Source of the DNA: DASRDU01 sp035560235
GTDB taxonomy: Bacteria; Acidobacteriota; Blastocatellia; RBC074
DNA: 64,000 nucleotides
Reading direction: 5' to 3'
NCBI GenBank assembly: GCA_035560235.1
Contig: DATMAG010000065.1
Location: 105,443-169,442 of the forward strand
A program made the translations under genes and the position numbers. How positions within the stretch are numbered: the stretch's first letter is position 1; each line of letters opens with the position of its first letter. This document shows, piece after piece, positions 48,159 through 57,547 of this stretch. The notes beneath the pieces were generated by a model that made no database searches, was not told the DNA's origin, and was given only the letters and a program-made list of their open reading frames with translations.

Positions 48159-48921
48159 GACAATTCCTTTCCGAGGTTCTCAATCTGTGGTCTGTGTAAT
48201 CGAAGCAGGCGAGGAATTCGCGGTTGCCGTCAGCGCCGAGGATGGGTGAATCAGTAACTCCGCGCGAACGCAGGCCAAGGCCATCGGCAAATGAAGTAAT
48301 CTTTTCAACCACGCGCGCCTGAGTTGCCTCATCGCGCACGATGCCACCCTTGCCGACCTCCTCCCTGCCTGCTTCAAACTGGGGCTTGATAAGTACGATG
48401 ACCTGAGCGGCCTGATTCAGCAGCGGTGGAATGACGGGCAGAATTTTCGTCAGTGAGATGAACGAAACATCAGCCACGACCAGATCAAACCGTTCACTGA
48501 AATCCTCAGGTCTGAGATAACGCGCATTGACGTTTTCCCGTATTTCGACTCTGCTGTTCTGGCGTAGTTTCCAGTCAATCTGTCCGTGCCCGACATCGAG
48601 CGCCACGACCCTGGCTGCGCCGCGCTGCAACAGGCAGTCGGTGAAGCCGCCGGTCGAAGCTCCGATGTCGAGACACATCCGGTCTGCGACTTCGATTTTG
48701 AAATGATCGAGCGCGGCCGCGAGTTTCAGCCCGCCGCGACTGACATAAGGCATCGGCTCTCTGACCGTGAGCGGCGTATCAACCGCGACCATCTGCCCGG
48801 CCTTCTCAAGTCTTTGCTCGCCGGAAAAGACCTGTCCGGCCAGAATCAGCGCCTGAGCTTTCGTGCGCGTGTCGGCCAGACCGCGCAGGACCAGTAATTT
48901 ATCGAGGCGTTCTTTTTTCAC
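48151..48921 (-). CDS. tlyA: TlyA-family rRNA methyltransferase
   Basis: 256 residues from GTG 48921, where the family start (KKERLDKLLVLRGLADTRTKAQ) begins; an ATG 81 nt upstream would add an atypical leader. The N-terminal S4 RNA-binding domain covers about 60 residues. An FtsJ-like Rossmann domain follows (CLDIGASTGGFTDCLLQRGA; VVADVSFISL; VLIKPQFEAGREEVGKGG). TlyA 2'-O-methylates cytidines in 16S and/or 23S rRNA. A GGAGA sits very close to the GTG. The stop overlaps the next gene by 8 nt, indicating coupling. Confidence 0.88.
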   Translation of the reverse strand: MKKERLDKLLVLRGLADTRTKAQALILAGQVFSGEQRLEKAGQMVAVDTPLTVREPMPYVSRGGLKLAAALDHFKIEVADRMCLDIGASTGGFTDCLLQRGAARVVALDVGHGQIDWKLRQNSRVEIRENVNARYLRPEDFSERFDLVVADVSFISLTKILPVIPPLLNQAAQVIVLIKPQFEAGREEVGKGGIVRDEATQARVVEKITSFADGLGLRSRGVTDSPILGADGNREFLACFDYTDHRLRTSERNCRE

Positions 48922-49191
48922 TCTCCTGCCTGTTCCTGAGTTGAAACGGGGGATGCCGCTCCCGGGACGGTCGAGGGAGTCTGAGCGAACAGATTCAGGC
49001 AATGAGGCTGACGAACGGGGCCTGCAAAATCGCTGTCAGAAGCAGGGCGGATTATAGCAAAATGACCGCTCGCTGCAATCACACAGTTTTTCTGACAGAA
49101 TTTGTTTCCGCCGCACACGCGCTTCCTGCGTTGCAGCCGCAGCCTTCAGTCTCAGCAATCAGGATCAGACAATTCATCAGGAGGACCCGTT

Positions 49192-49656
49192 ATGAGCCGG
49201 GAAACTACCGGGAAAGGTAATCTCAGCGAAGCCAGAGTTCTGACGGCTTACGTGCAGGCAGGTTTTACAGTCCTGCTGCCGTTCGGCGGCGGCGCGCCTT
49301 ACGATCTCGTAGTGGACATGGGCAGGCGGCTGCTGAAGGTGCAGGTCAAAACCGGAAGGTTGCGCAATGGATGTGTCCTGTTTCCCACAATGCGATTCAG
49401 CGGCCACAAGCTCAGAGGAAAGGGTTACACCAGCAATGATATTGACTTGTTTGTAGTTTATTGTCCTGACAATGATCAGATATACGCAATCCCGCTGGAG
49501 CAGCTTTCAACTGAAGGAAGGCTTCGCTGCGGGAATCCCAGGAACAATCAGGAGCAAAAGATCCGCTGGGCGAAAAATTATGAATTCGATTTGCACATTG
49601 AAGTTTTGAGGAAGGAGGTAGTGGAGCTAAGGGGGTTCGAACCCCTGACCTCGTGA
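49192..49656 (+). CDS. Free-standing PD-(D/E)XK endonuclease, I-Ssp6803I-like
   Basis: 154 residues from ATG 49192, preceded by AGGAGG 8 nt away. E13 (GNLSEARV), D38 (APYDLVVD), Q51 and K53 (KVQVKTG) form a PD-(D/E)XK site with the Q-x-K variant. This variant is found in the PDDEXK families that include group I intron homing endonucleases. The last 11 codons (ending RGFEPLTS) lie on the antisense strand of tRNA-Ala, so the gene's end is set by the tRNA sequence. It sits alone between tlyA and the tRNA. It could be a homing or mobile endonuclease or a domesticated nuclease. Confidence 0.75.
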   Translation: MSRETTGKGNLSEARVLTAYVQAGFTVLLPFGGGAPYDLVVDMGRRLLKVQVKTGRLRNGCVLFPTMRFSGHKLRGKGYTSNDIDLFVVYCPDNDQIYAIPLEQLSTEGRLRCGNPRNNQEQKIRWAKNYEFDLHIEVLRKEVVELRGFEPLTS

Positions 49657-49695
49657 CTGCCAGTCACGCGCTCTTCCAAACTGAGCTATAGCCCC
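49622..49695 (-). tRNA. tRNA-Ala (GGC anticodon)
   Basis: The 74-nt minus-strand sequence folds as a cloverleaf. The acceptor arms GGGGCTA/TAGCTCC include the G3-U70 pair that identifies tRNA-Ala, with discriminator A73. The anticodon stem CGTGA/TCACG encloses CTGGCAG, giving anticodon GGC. The T-arm is AGGGG-TTCGAAC-CCCCT. CCA is not encoded. The 3' end overlaps the endonuclease gene on the opposite strand by 35 bp. Confidence 0.97.
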
Positions 49696-49754
49696 ACATT
49701 GCCAAAGACGGGAAATCAGGGATGAGAACTGTTGCTGTTCTCAAAGGCGACCTC

Positions 49755-49783
49755 ATCATAGCCAGACCGGCACGCTCAGTCAA
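49755..49783 (-). promoter_or_regulatory. Sigma70 promoter for tRNA-Ala
   Basis: TTGACT (49783-49778) and TATGAT (49760-49755) on the minus strand are separated by 17 nt, about 60 nt before the tRNA. This is the strongest promoter-like site seen in the window. Confidence 0.75.
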
Positions 49784-49823
49784 GCACCGTAATTTTTAAT
49801 TCGCAGCCGCTGCGATGGTGGCT

Positions 49824-51650
49824 TTATCCGGCCTTGACGACCATCAGCGTCAGGTCGTCGTGCTGGTGCGCGCCTTCTGAAAATTCGCGGATGCGGGTGA
49901 TGACGGCGTCTGCCAGGGCGTTGGCCTTCAGGTGACGATTGGCGACCAGAAATTCGATCAGGCGTTTTTCGCCGAATTCGATCCGGTCGGGCGCGGGTGT
50001 GTGCGCTTCGTTCAGGCCGTCGGTGTAGAAAAAGAGCAGGTCGCCGCGTTCGAGGTGCAGCGTTTCGCTTTTGTACTGCTGTTTGTCGAAGACGCCGAGC
50101 AGCAGGCCGCCCGCCTTGAGCGCGCGCCATTTGCCGTTGGGCCTGACCAGAATCGGCGCGTTGTGTCCGGCATTGCAGTATTGAAAGGTGCGCGTTTCAG
50201 CATCCAGCACACCATACACCAGCGTGACCAGCAGTTGCCGACCCAGGTCGCGGTGCAGGCGCGTGTTTGATGAACGCAGCACGCGCGTCGGGTGAGCGTT
50301 GCTGCGGATGAAATTGCGCACAATGCTGCGCACCGCAGCCATCCCCATCGCGGCGCGCACGCCCTTGCCCGCCACATCGCCGATCATCAGCGCCAGGCGT
50401 TTGTCGCTCAGTTTGACGAAGTCATAAAAATCGCCGCTCAGATTCAGGGCCGGTTCCAGGCGGGCAGCGATGTCGAAGCCCTTCATCGCAGGCGAACCGT
50501 CAGGAATCATGGCGCGCTGCACGTCGCGGGCCATCAGGATTTCGCGTTCCAGGCGTCGTTCGCGTTCGACGCGTTCGGTGTAGAGGCGGGCGTTGACGAT
50601 GGCGATGCTCAGGTGGTTGGCGATGTTTTCGAGCAGGCCCGCGTGATATCTGCTGAAAGCGTTGCGGCGGCTGCTTTCGAGCGCAATCACTCCGAGCATC
50701 TGATCCTCGTAACAGAGCGGAACGGCGATTTCAGAACGTCGCCTGCCGGGCAGATCATGATTGACATGATAATCGGGATCACGCGTCACATCGCCGACAA
50801 TCATCGTCCGGCGTTCGCGCACGGCGCGTCCGACGATTCCCTGTGAAACGCGGGTGCGACTGGCCGCTTCCGATTCCGCCAGGCCATAGCCTTCCTCAAC
50901 GTGCCAGACAAACTCATTGCTGCCTTCATCAATCAGGCCGACGAGCAGGTATTCATAATCAATCACCCGGCGCAGCAGCGGCGCAATGTTATTGATCAGT
51001 TGATTGAAGTCGAGAATCGAACTGATCTCGCGTCCAATCTCGATCAGCGTCTCCATCTCGCTGGTGCGCTGGCGCAGTTCGTCATAGAGCCGGGCGTGTT
51101 CGAGCGCGATGGCCAGATGATTGCTCAGCACGCCGAGCAGGCGCGCGTGTTCCGGCGTGAAGTGATTCGGTTCGGTGCTTTCCATCGTCAGCACGCCGAC
51201 GACTCTGTTTTCACGGGCCAGCCGCAGAGGAACGGCAATTTCGGAGCGCGGTTCGTCGTTGCCTTCGGTTTCAGCGCGCAGGTTGCGCGGGTCTTCGCGC
51301 AGATCGTTGACAATAATGGTCTGGCGTTCCAGCACTGCCGCTCCCGCGATGCTGTGGTCATAGGGAATAAAGCCGAGCCGCTGCATCTCTTCCGGTTTGT
51401 AGCCGACCGATTTTTTCCAGACCAGCCCGCCGCGCTCCTCATCCACGAGCAGGAGGTTGAAAAAGCTGTAGCTGATGACTTCACGAATGCGCCGGGCCAC
51501 GCGCTCAATCAGTTCATCAAGGTCGAGAATCGAACTGAATTCAACACTCAGATCCTGAATCAGACTTTCGACCGGCTGTGACAGTCCCGGCTCGGCAGCG
51601 GTTTGCAGGGGCATTGTCTCAGGTTGCGGAGTTGGCTGATTGGAGGACAT
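49824..51650 (-). CDS. GAF-GAF-SpoIIE (PP2C) serine phosphatase
   Basis: 608 residues. Two GAF domains (about 35-185 and 210-355; each has SILDxxxLI and IAVPLxxxxxxxGVxxxES) precede a short coiled region (RVERERRLEREILMARDVQRAMIP). A SpoIIE/RsbU phosphatase domain follows (about 390-607) with metal-binding motifs GDFYDF, IGDVAGKG, FYTDGLNEA and HDDLTLMVV. Such proteins dephosphorylate anti-anti-sigma factors in response to a GAF ligand. No anti-sigma partner is nearby. Confidence 0.92.
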   Translation of the reverse strand: MSSNQPTPQPETMPLQTAAEPGLSQPVESLIQDLSVEFSSILDLDELIERVARRIREVISYSFFNLLLVDEERGGLVWKKSVGYKPEEMQRLGFIPYDHSIAGAAVLERQTIIVNDLREDPRNLRAETEGNDEPRSEIAVPLRLARENRVVGVLTMESTEPNHFTPEHARLLGVLSNHLAIALEHARLYDELRQRTSEMETLIEIGREISSILDFNQLINNIAPLLRRVIDYEYLLVGLIDEGSNEFVWHVEEGYGLAESEAASRTRVSQGIVGRAVRERRTMIVGDVTRDPDYHVNHDLPGRRRSEIAVPLCYEDQMLGVIALESSRRNAFSRYHAGLLENIANHLSIAIVNARLYTERVERERRLEREILMARDVQRAMIPDGSPAMKGFDIAARLEPALNLSGDFYDFVKLSDKRLALMIGDVAGKGVRAAMGMAAVRSIVRNFIRSNAHPTRVLRSSNTRLHRDLGRQLLVTLVYGVLDAETRTFQYCNAGHNAPILVRPNGKWRALKAGGLLLGVFDKQQYKSETLHLERGDLLFFYTDGLNEAHTPAPDRIEFGEKRLIEFLVANRHLKANALADAVITRIREFSEGAHQHDDLTLMVVKAG

Positions 51651-51697
51651 ACATTGATGAACTTTCGGTCACAAGAACGACGACAGAGCTGAAGGGT

Positions 51698-52159
51698 TCA
51701 GGTGCGACAGGCTTCGATGGCAGCGATGACCTCATCGTCTCCGGGGCGAAAGACGGGCAGCACAACCTTGCGAAAGCGGATGCGGCCTTCGCCGTCAATC
51801 ACCACCACGCCGCGTTTTGTGCCGAACAGGTTTTTCATGTCGTAAGCGCGCACGACGCTGCCCTCAGCATCTGAAAGCAGCCGCAGCGGCAGCTCGTGAT
51901 GTTCAGCGAAGCGACGATGCTTTTCGACCGAATCGGTGTTAATACCGACGACTTCAGCGCCGGTCTGCTGATAACGCGCCCAGTTGTCGCGCACGCTGCA
52001 CATCTGTTTCGTGCAGACCGGGGTTTCATCTGCCGGGTAAAACAGCAGGACGACGGTTTTGCCGCGCGCGTCACGCAATCGCCACTGATTGCCGTGCTGA
52101 TCAGGCAGGGTGATTTCAGGGGCAAGCTGACCGGGAGCGGAGCCAGTGTCTGAAGTCAT
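51698..52159 (-). CDS. bcp: Bcp-type peroxiredoxin
   Basis: 153 residues from ATG 52159 with AAGGAGAG upstream; codons before it are atypical. The peroxidatic cysteine is in YPADETPVCTKQMCSVRD, where the second Cys 5 residues on matches the resolving cysteine of atypical 2-Cys BCP enzymes. It reduces hydroperoxides in the cytoplasm. The C-terminus (GVVVIDGEGRIRFRKVVL) fits the family. Confidence 0.92.
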   Translation of the reverse strand: MTSDTGSAPGQLAPEITLPDQHGNQWRLRDARGKTVVLLFYPADETPVCTKQMCSVRDNWARYQQTGAEVVGINTDSVEKHRRFAEHHELPLRLLSDAEGSVVRAYDMKNLFGTKRGVVVIDGEGRIRFRKVVLPVFRPGDDEVIAAIEACRT

Positions 52160-52500
52160 AATCTCTCCTTGTAAAAGGTCGCTGAAGCAATCCCGCAGAG
52201 TGTTTGTCAGAGTACGTCGGCCTGACAGGTTTTGATCCTCAATTCTGCAATAGCATTGCAAAATTTGCCAGCTTTGACTCAGTCAATGTGCCAGGATTCG
52301 TGACCTTCATTTCTCATCAGTTTTCTGCGGCGCGGGCAGCCCTGGTCGCAGGCAGTCAGAGAGTGGTCAGAATGACCTGCCTTTTCGGCCAGACTGACCG
52401 ATTGAAGACCTGATTGTGACCGCTGCCGGACTCTTTAATACCAATCTGCTCTGTCTGCTGGCGCACATTGCTGTCTGGCACGCAACTGGCTTGAAGGACC
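52160..52500. other. Intergenic stretch between divergent genes, nothing recognised
   Basis: About 340 bp between bcp and the HD-GYP gene. It must hold both promoters, but no site strong enough to call was seen. Confidence 0.4.
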
Positions 52501-55101
52501 GTGAGTGAAATTCCGCCCCCGCGCCCTGATCTGCAGCAGAAAACATCAGGATACAGACCTGAACTTATGAATCATCTGACAGGCAACCCACCTTCGACCC
52601 GGGCGCAGGCGCGGCAGCGGTACCGCGTGCTCATTGCGCTGATCGGGATGGCAGCGCTGGCCGGAGCCGTTGCCGGAACGATTGAAAGTCCGCCTGGTTT
52701 CGACTGGCTCATCCTGTCACTGATTACGGTGCTGGCCGGCAGCAGAGTTTCAGTCCGGCTGCCGCAGAATCTCGGCACGATTTCAGCCTCTGACATCTTT
52801 CTCTTCTTCTCGCTCCTGCAATACGGCGTCGCACCGACGGTTGTCCTGGCAGCCGCTGACGGCTTTTATTCCTCGCTCAGCGCCCGGCAGCAGAAACTGA
52901 CCATTGCCTTCAACTCTTCAGTAATGGCCCTTTCAACCGGCGGTGCCGGATGGATGGGTCGCCTGCTGTCGGGCGAGGCGCAGCAACTGCGCGGCAATCC
53001 TGAAGCGCTGGTGATGCAGCTGCTGATCGTGGCCGTGATGCATTACCTGATCAATTCATGGCTGATGGCGATCAACTCGGCGCTGCGCGACGGGACTGCG
53101 CCGCTGCGGATCTGGCAGGAGCATTACAGGTGGGCGGCGATGACCTATTTTTCGAGCGCCGCCACTGCCGGAATCATCTTTCGCCTGACTGCGGTCTTCA
53201 GCGTTTACGCCTTTCTGCTGGTGATCCCCATCGTCGCGCTGATGTGGCTGATTTATAAGGGCAATCTCGAAAAGGTCGAAGCTTCGCAAAGGCACGCCGA
53301 AGAAATGGCGAAGCTGCATCTGGAAACCATCGAAGCGCTCGCGACCGCCATTGACGCCAAGGATCAGACGACGCACGAGCACGTGCGGCGCGTGCAGATT
53401 TATGCCGAAGGCACGGCGCGCATCTTCGGACTTTCCGAAGCCGAAATTCAGGCGCTGCACGTCGGCGCGCTGCTGCACGACATCGGCAAGCTGGCGGTGC
53501 CTGACCACATTCTCAACAAGCCGGGCCGCCTGACGCCGGGCGAGTTCGAGAAGATGAAGATTCACACCATCGTCGGCGCTGAAATTCTGAGCCGCGTCAA
53601 TTTCCCTTATCCGGTTGTGCCCATCGTGCGGTCACATCACGAACGCTGGGACGGCAAAGGCTACCCTGATGAACTGAAGGGTGAAGCGATTCCGCTGACG
53701 GCGCGCATTCTGACGGTCGTTGACTGCTTTGACGCCGTGCGCGAAGACCGTCCGTACCGGCGCGGCCTGACGCGTGAACAGGCCATCAGCATGCTGCTCG
53801 AAGGCAGCGAAACACAGTTCGATCCGCAGGTTGTCAATACTTTCATCGAACACCTGCCGAAGTTTGAAGCCGAGATTGCCGAAGTCCTCGCGGCTGAAGC
53901 CGTCGCGCAGGTCAGGCGCGAAAAGACTGACTGGAGCGATCCGGCCGTTCACGAAAAATTTCTGCGCGGCAACAGGGCTGCGCCGTCTGCGGGCTACGCC
54001 GCAGACCCGGCTGTCAGCAGACCGACAGCTTATCTCGATCAGATCAGAGCGGCGCAGACCGAAGGCACGGCGCTCTTTGACCTGGCGCGCAGCATCAGCA
54101 GCACGCTTGATCCGGCCAGAATTGCCGAAGTGCTGCGCGACCGGCTGAGTCAGTTGATTCCGTTCGACACCTGCGCACTGTTCATCAATCAGACGGCTGA
54201 CCTGAGCGCCACCGCGCGGTACGCAGCCGGAAAGAATGCTGACCTCCTTAAAGGCCGTCGCATCGCGCACGGCGACGGAGTGACCGGCTTTGTTCTCGCG
54301 CAGCGCCGCATCTTTGCGAACACTGATCCGGGCCTCGATCTTCTCGCACTCAGGCTGAACCTGCCGGATCAGTACCAGAACGTCATCTCCTGTCCGCTGA
54401 TGCGCGGCGAAGAGCTGACCGGCGTGCTGACGCTCTATTCGCTCAGCGCCGATCAGTACACGCTCGATCACATCCGGCTGCTCGAAACCGTGTCAGCCAC
54501 GATCAGCGATGCGGTCAGCAATGCGCTCGATCATACGCAGCCCGAAGACAATTCAACCACAGATCCGCTGACCGGCCTGCCAAATGCCCGGCTGCTCGAG
54601 ATCATCTTCAGCAAGGAGGTGCATCGCGCTGAGCGATACGGTTATCCGCTGACGCTGCTCGCGCTCGATGTTGACGGATTCAGGCGATTCAATGATGAGT
54701 ACGGACATGCGACCGGCGATCGTCTGTTGCGCGAATTGTCCGGAGTGCTGTCAGCCGAGTTTCGCGCCGGTGACACTTTCGCGCGCTTTGCCGGAGATCA
54801 GTTCGTCGCCCTGCTGCATCGTCTGACGCCTGATCTGACTGATGACCTGATGGCTAGAATCAGAACAACGCTGAATGCCTGGCAATTTGCAGTTGATGCC
54901 GCGCAGAAACTCAGCGTCAGTTTGAGAATGAGTTATGCGGTTTACGGCGCGGACGGGCGCACGCTGCCGGAACTGATGCAGGCCGCAGATGAACGGCTGC
55001 GCGAGTCGAAGCCGACCGTGCTGAAATTCGGAGAACGCCCGACCGGCAACATCAGAATTTTTCCGGGAACGAAACGCGAGGCGGCAGGTCAGACAGGCTG
55101 A
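52501..55101 (+). CDS. Membrane HD-GYP / GAF / degenerate-GGDEF c-di-GMP receptor
   Basis: 866 residues from GTG 52501 (GAAGGA just upstream). About six transmembrane segments (residues 42-260) form an unrecognised sensor. The HD-GYP domain (about 275-460) has H326-D327 in LLHDIGKLAVPDH and the GYP motif in HHERWDGKGYPDE (387-389), so c-di-GMP phosphodiesterase activity is likely. A GAF domain spans about 515-680. The C-terminal GGDEF domain (about 690-850) has AGDQF (764-768) instead of GGDEF, but keeps the I-site RAGD (755-758) five residues upstream. It is probably catalytically dead and sensory. Confidence 0.9.
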   Translation: MSEIPPPRPDLQQKTSGYRPELMNHLTGNPPSTRAQARQRYRVLIALIGMAALAGAVAGTIESPPGFDWLILSLITVLAGSRVSVRLPQNLGTISASDIFLFFSLLQYGVAPTVVLAAADGFYSSLSARQQKLTIAFNSSVMALSTGGAGWMGRLLSGEAQQLRGNPEALVMQLLIVAVMHYLINSWLMAINSALRDGTAPLRIWQEHYRWAAMTYFSSAATAGIIFRLTAVFSVYAFLLVIPIVALMWLIYKGNLEKVEASQRHAEEMAKLHLETIEALATAIDAKDQTTHEHVRRVQIYAEGTARIFGLSEAEIQALHVGALLHDIGKLAVPDHILNKPGRLTPGEFEKMKIHTIVGAEILSRVNFPYPVVPIVRSHHERWDGKGYPDELKGEAIPLTARILTVVDCFDAVREDRPYRRGLTREQAISMLLEGSETQFDPQVVNTFIEHLPKFEAEIAEVLAAEAVAQVRREKTDWSDPAVHEKFLRGNRAAPSAGYAADPAVSRPTAYLDQIRAAQTEGTALFDLARSISSTLDPARIAEVLRDRLSQLIPFDTCALFINQTADLSATARYAAGKNADLLKGRRIAHGDGVTGFVLAQRRIFANTDPGLDLLALRLNLPDQYQNVISCPLMRGEELTGVLTLYSLSADQYTLDHIRLLETVSATISDAVSNALDHTQPEDNSTTDPLTGLPNARLLEIIFSKEVHRAERYGYPLTLLALDVDGFRRFNDEYGHATGDRLLRELSGVLSAEFRAGDTFARFAGDQFVALLHRLTPDLTDDLMARIRTTLNAWQFAVDAAQKLSVSLRMSYAVYGADGRTLPELMQAADERLRESKPTVLKFGERPTGNIRIFPGTKREAAGQTG

Positions 55102-55152
55102 GCGGCGCGCGGGTTTTCCCCAACGAGTTACCACCACCGAAGAAGCACAGTC

Positions 55153-55196
55153 ACGGGTGGCCTGCAGGAAGCAGAAAACTTCCGGCAGCCACCCGT
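55153..55196. terminator. Imperfect hairpin between convergent genes
   Basis: ACGGGTGGCCTGCAGGAAG and CTTCCGGCAGCCACCCGT pair imperfectly across a short A-rich loop. It lies between the HD-GYP gene and mutL. There is no clear T-run, so termination is uncertain. Confidence 0.45.
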
Positions 55197-55273
55197 TGCT
55201 GTTTCAGGCAACACGGAAACCGTGCGTTTTTTTCGACTGATGAAATCGCTTCCGGCTGAGAATCTGTCAAAGT

Positions 55274-57253
55274 TCAGGCGCGCTGAAAGCCCTTTTCGAT
55301 TTCACGCGTGGTCACGCGCAGGATGATCGGGCGCCCGTGCGGGCAGGTCGCGGGATTGTCGGCCTTCAGCAGTTCATCAATCAGCCAGCGCATCTTTTCG
55401 GGCGCGAGCGGCATATTGATTTTGATCGCCGCGCGGCAGGCCAGGCTCGCGGCAATTTCGGCGCGCAGTTCATCCATCGTCAAACCGCGCCGCTCCTGTT
55501 CGATGGCCTCAAGCAGTTCAGCGAGCAGTTCACGCGCCGTCCCCGCAGGCAGCATCGCAGGCACGGCTTTGATGGCCACCGTGCGCCCCGACAACCGGCC
55601 AAGCTCAAAGCCGTTTTCTTCAAGCTCCGGCAGCACCTGATCAATCGCCGCCGCCTGCGCCGGAGTCAGCTCGAGCGTTTCAGGCAGCAGCAGCCGCTGC
55701 ACTTCAATGCGATGACGCGTGAGCGCGCGCCAGTGCTGCTCAAACAAAATTCGTTCGTGCGCGACGTGCTGATCAATCACAAGCAGGCCGCTGCGATCTG
55801 CGGCGAGGATAAAACTGTTGTGCAACTGTCCGAGCGGATTGATTTCATCCGCGTTGAGAGAAAGATTCTGCGCCGGTTTGAAATTCGAGCCGGACGATTC
55901 AACCCCGCGCGCGCCAAGACAGCCGAGGCGACTGCCATAACGAAAGCTGACCGGCGCTTCAGGCTTCGCTTCTTCGTCAGCCTGCGCAGGCGCAGGTTCG
56001 CTTTGAGTTGAAAGCGCGGGCGCGGCTTCTGAAGATGGCGCGACAAACTGCGCTGCCGGTTCTTCAGGCGCAAAGGTCAGATTCATTTTGCGCTGTTCCG
56101 GCACGGGTTGCGGCGGTTTCGGGGCCTGAATGCGAAACGCGCCCTTCAGCTCCTCGCGCGAAACAGGCAGCGGCTCAGGTGCTTTTTCAGGAGCGGCAGC
56201 AATTTCAGGTTCGACTTTGCGCGTGATTTCAGGCGTTCGCTCAATGAACGGAGTGACGGCTGCCCTGGCTGCGCCGATGGCTTTGCGCACGGCGTCGCAG
56301 ACCAGATCGTGAACAATCGAAGGCCGCACAAACCGCACTTCGGTCTTGGCCGGATGTACGTTCACGTCAACTTCGTGCGGCGCAAGTTCGACAAAGAGCA
56401 TCGCCGTTGGATAAACGCCCGCAGGCATCATCGCGCGGTAAGCTTCGCTGAGCGCGCGTCCAAGCAGTTTGTCGCGCACGTAGCGGCCATTGATAAAGAA
56501 ATACTGGTTGTCGCGCGTCGTTCGCGTCACCGAAGGCGAAGAGACAAACCCGCGCACCCGCATTTCGCCCGCTTCGCCGCTGACTTCGATCAGGTCGTCA
56601 ATGAATTCGCCGCCGAAAAGCTGATAAGCCCGTTCGCGCAGATCGCTCGTCGGAGTCACGCTGATGCTTTCGCGCCCGTTGTTTGTGAGCGTAAAGGCGT
56701 GCTGCGGACGCGAGAGCGCGTAATGCGTGACAAGATTGGCGATGTGAAAACTTTCGGTGGCTTCGGATTTGAGGAATTTGCGCCGCGCGGGAACATTGAA
56801 AAACAGATCGCGGATTTCAAACTCAGTCCCGCGCGCAAAGGCGATGTCGCGCACATTGAGCATGCGCCCGCCGCTGATTTCGACTTCAGTTCCGGCCAGA
56901 TCATCAGCCGTCTGCGTGCGCAATCTGACTTTGGTCACTGAAGCGATTGAGGCCAGCGCCTCGCCGCGAAACCCGAGCGTCGTGATGGCTTCGAGGTCTT
57001 CGACCACTTTGATCTTGCTCGTCGCGTGCCGCTCAAAAGCCAGAATCGCATCATCACGCGACATTCCTTCGCCGTCATCGGCAATGCGAATCAGCCTGCG
57101 CCCGCCCGATTCAACGGCCACTTCGATGCGCCGCGCTCCGGCATCGAGTGAATTTTCGATCAGTTCCTTGACGATGGAGGCGGGCCGCTCGACCACTTCA
57201 CCAGCGGCGATTTTGTTGGCAAGACTGTCTGGCAGAACGCGGATTTTTGACAT
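55274..57253 (-). CDS. mutL: DNA mismatch repair protein MutL
   Basis: 659 residues. The GHKL ATPase N-terminus shows IAAGEVVERPASIVKELIENSLDAGA, the Mg/ATP motif DDGEGM and GFRGEALASI. The C-terminal domain carries the endonuclease signature DQHVAHERILFE and also ACR and CPHGRP, so it is probably the nicking type found in bacteria without MutH. A Pro/Ala-rich linker (about 340-440) separates the halves. It is the last gene of the hisS-aspS-toxin-antitoxin run, starting 15 bp after higA. Confidence 0.96.
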   Translation of the reverse strand: MSKIRVLPDSLANKIAAGEVVERPASIVKELIENSLDAGARRIEVAVESGGRRLIRIADDGEGMSRDDAILAFERHATSKIKVVEDLEAITTLGFRGEALASIASVTKVRLRTQTADDLAGTEVEISGGRMLNVRDIAFARGTEFEIRDLFFNVPARRKFLKSEATESFHIANLVTHYALSRPQHAFTLTNNGRESISVTPTSDLRERAYQLFGGEFIDDLIEVSGEAGEMRVRGFVSSPSVTRTTRDNQYFFINGRYVRDKLLGRALSEAYRAMMPAGVYPTAMLFVELAPHEVDVNVHPAKTEVRFVRPSIVHDLVCDAVRKAIGAARAAVTPFIERTPEITRKVEPEIAAAPEKAPEPLPVSREELKGAFRIQAPKPPQPVPEQRKMNLTFAPEEPAAQFVAPSSEAAPALSTQSEPAPAQADEEAKPEAPVSFRYGSRLGCLGARGVESSGSNFKPAQNLSLNADEINPLGQLHNSFILAADRSGLLVIDQHVAHERILFEQHWRALTRHRIEVQRLLLPETLELTPAQAAAIDQVLPELEENGFELGRLSGRTVAIKAVPAMLPAGTARELLAELLEAIEQERRGLTMDELRAEIAASLACRAAIKINMPLAPEKMRWLIDELLKADNPATCPHGRPIILRVTTREIEKGFQRA

Positions 57254-57268
57254 CGGGGCAACGACATT

Positions 57269-57547
57269 TCAGGCAGCGTCCGGATAGCGCGCCGCGATTC
57301 TCAGATTGAGCGAGCGAAAGATCAGCGCAACCTTTGACCATCGCGCCTTGTCGTCGGCGAGATTGTCAGAGAGTGAAACATCAGGCTGCAGGTTATGAGC
57401 CTGCGCCACATCCTGCAAAGCCAGATGGAAAGTTTCTGCGTTTTCATCTTCCAGTGCGGCGTTGAGGTAAGCCTCTGCCTGAGCCGGATCACGCAGACGT
57501 TCAAGCAGAAAGTCGTGATAACTGTCGGTCAGTTCCAGTTCAGTCAT
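57269..57547 (-). CDS. Type II antitoxin of the HigA/putative addiction-module family
   Basis: 92 residues. The N-terminal half matches the addiction-module antidote family (YHDFLLERLRDPAQAEAYLNAALEDENAETFHLALQDVAQAH). The C-terminal half, where relatives have a helix-turn-helix, is divergent (DDKARWSKVALIFRSLNLRIA). The ATG overlaps the toxin stop as ATGA, giving the toxin-first order usual for higBA. Confidence 0.75.
   Translation of the reverse strand: MTELELTDSYHDFLLERLRDPAQAEAYLNAALEDENAETFHLALQDVAQAHNLQPDVSLSDNLADDKARWSKVALIFRSLNLRIAARYPDAA

Noticed and set aside
49622..49656. C-terminal RGFEPLTS of the endonuclease as a conserved protein motif
   Set aside because: It is the antisense translation of the tRNA T-arm and acceptor, a common artefact, and is not evidence of protein function.
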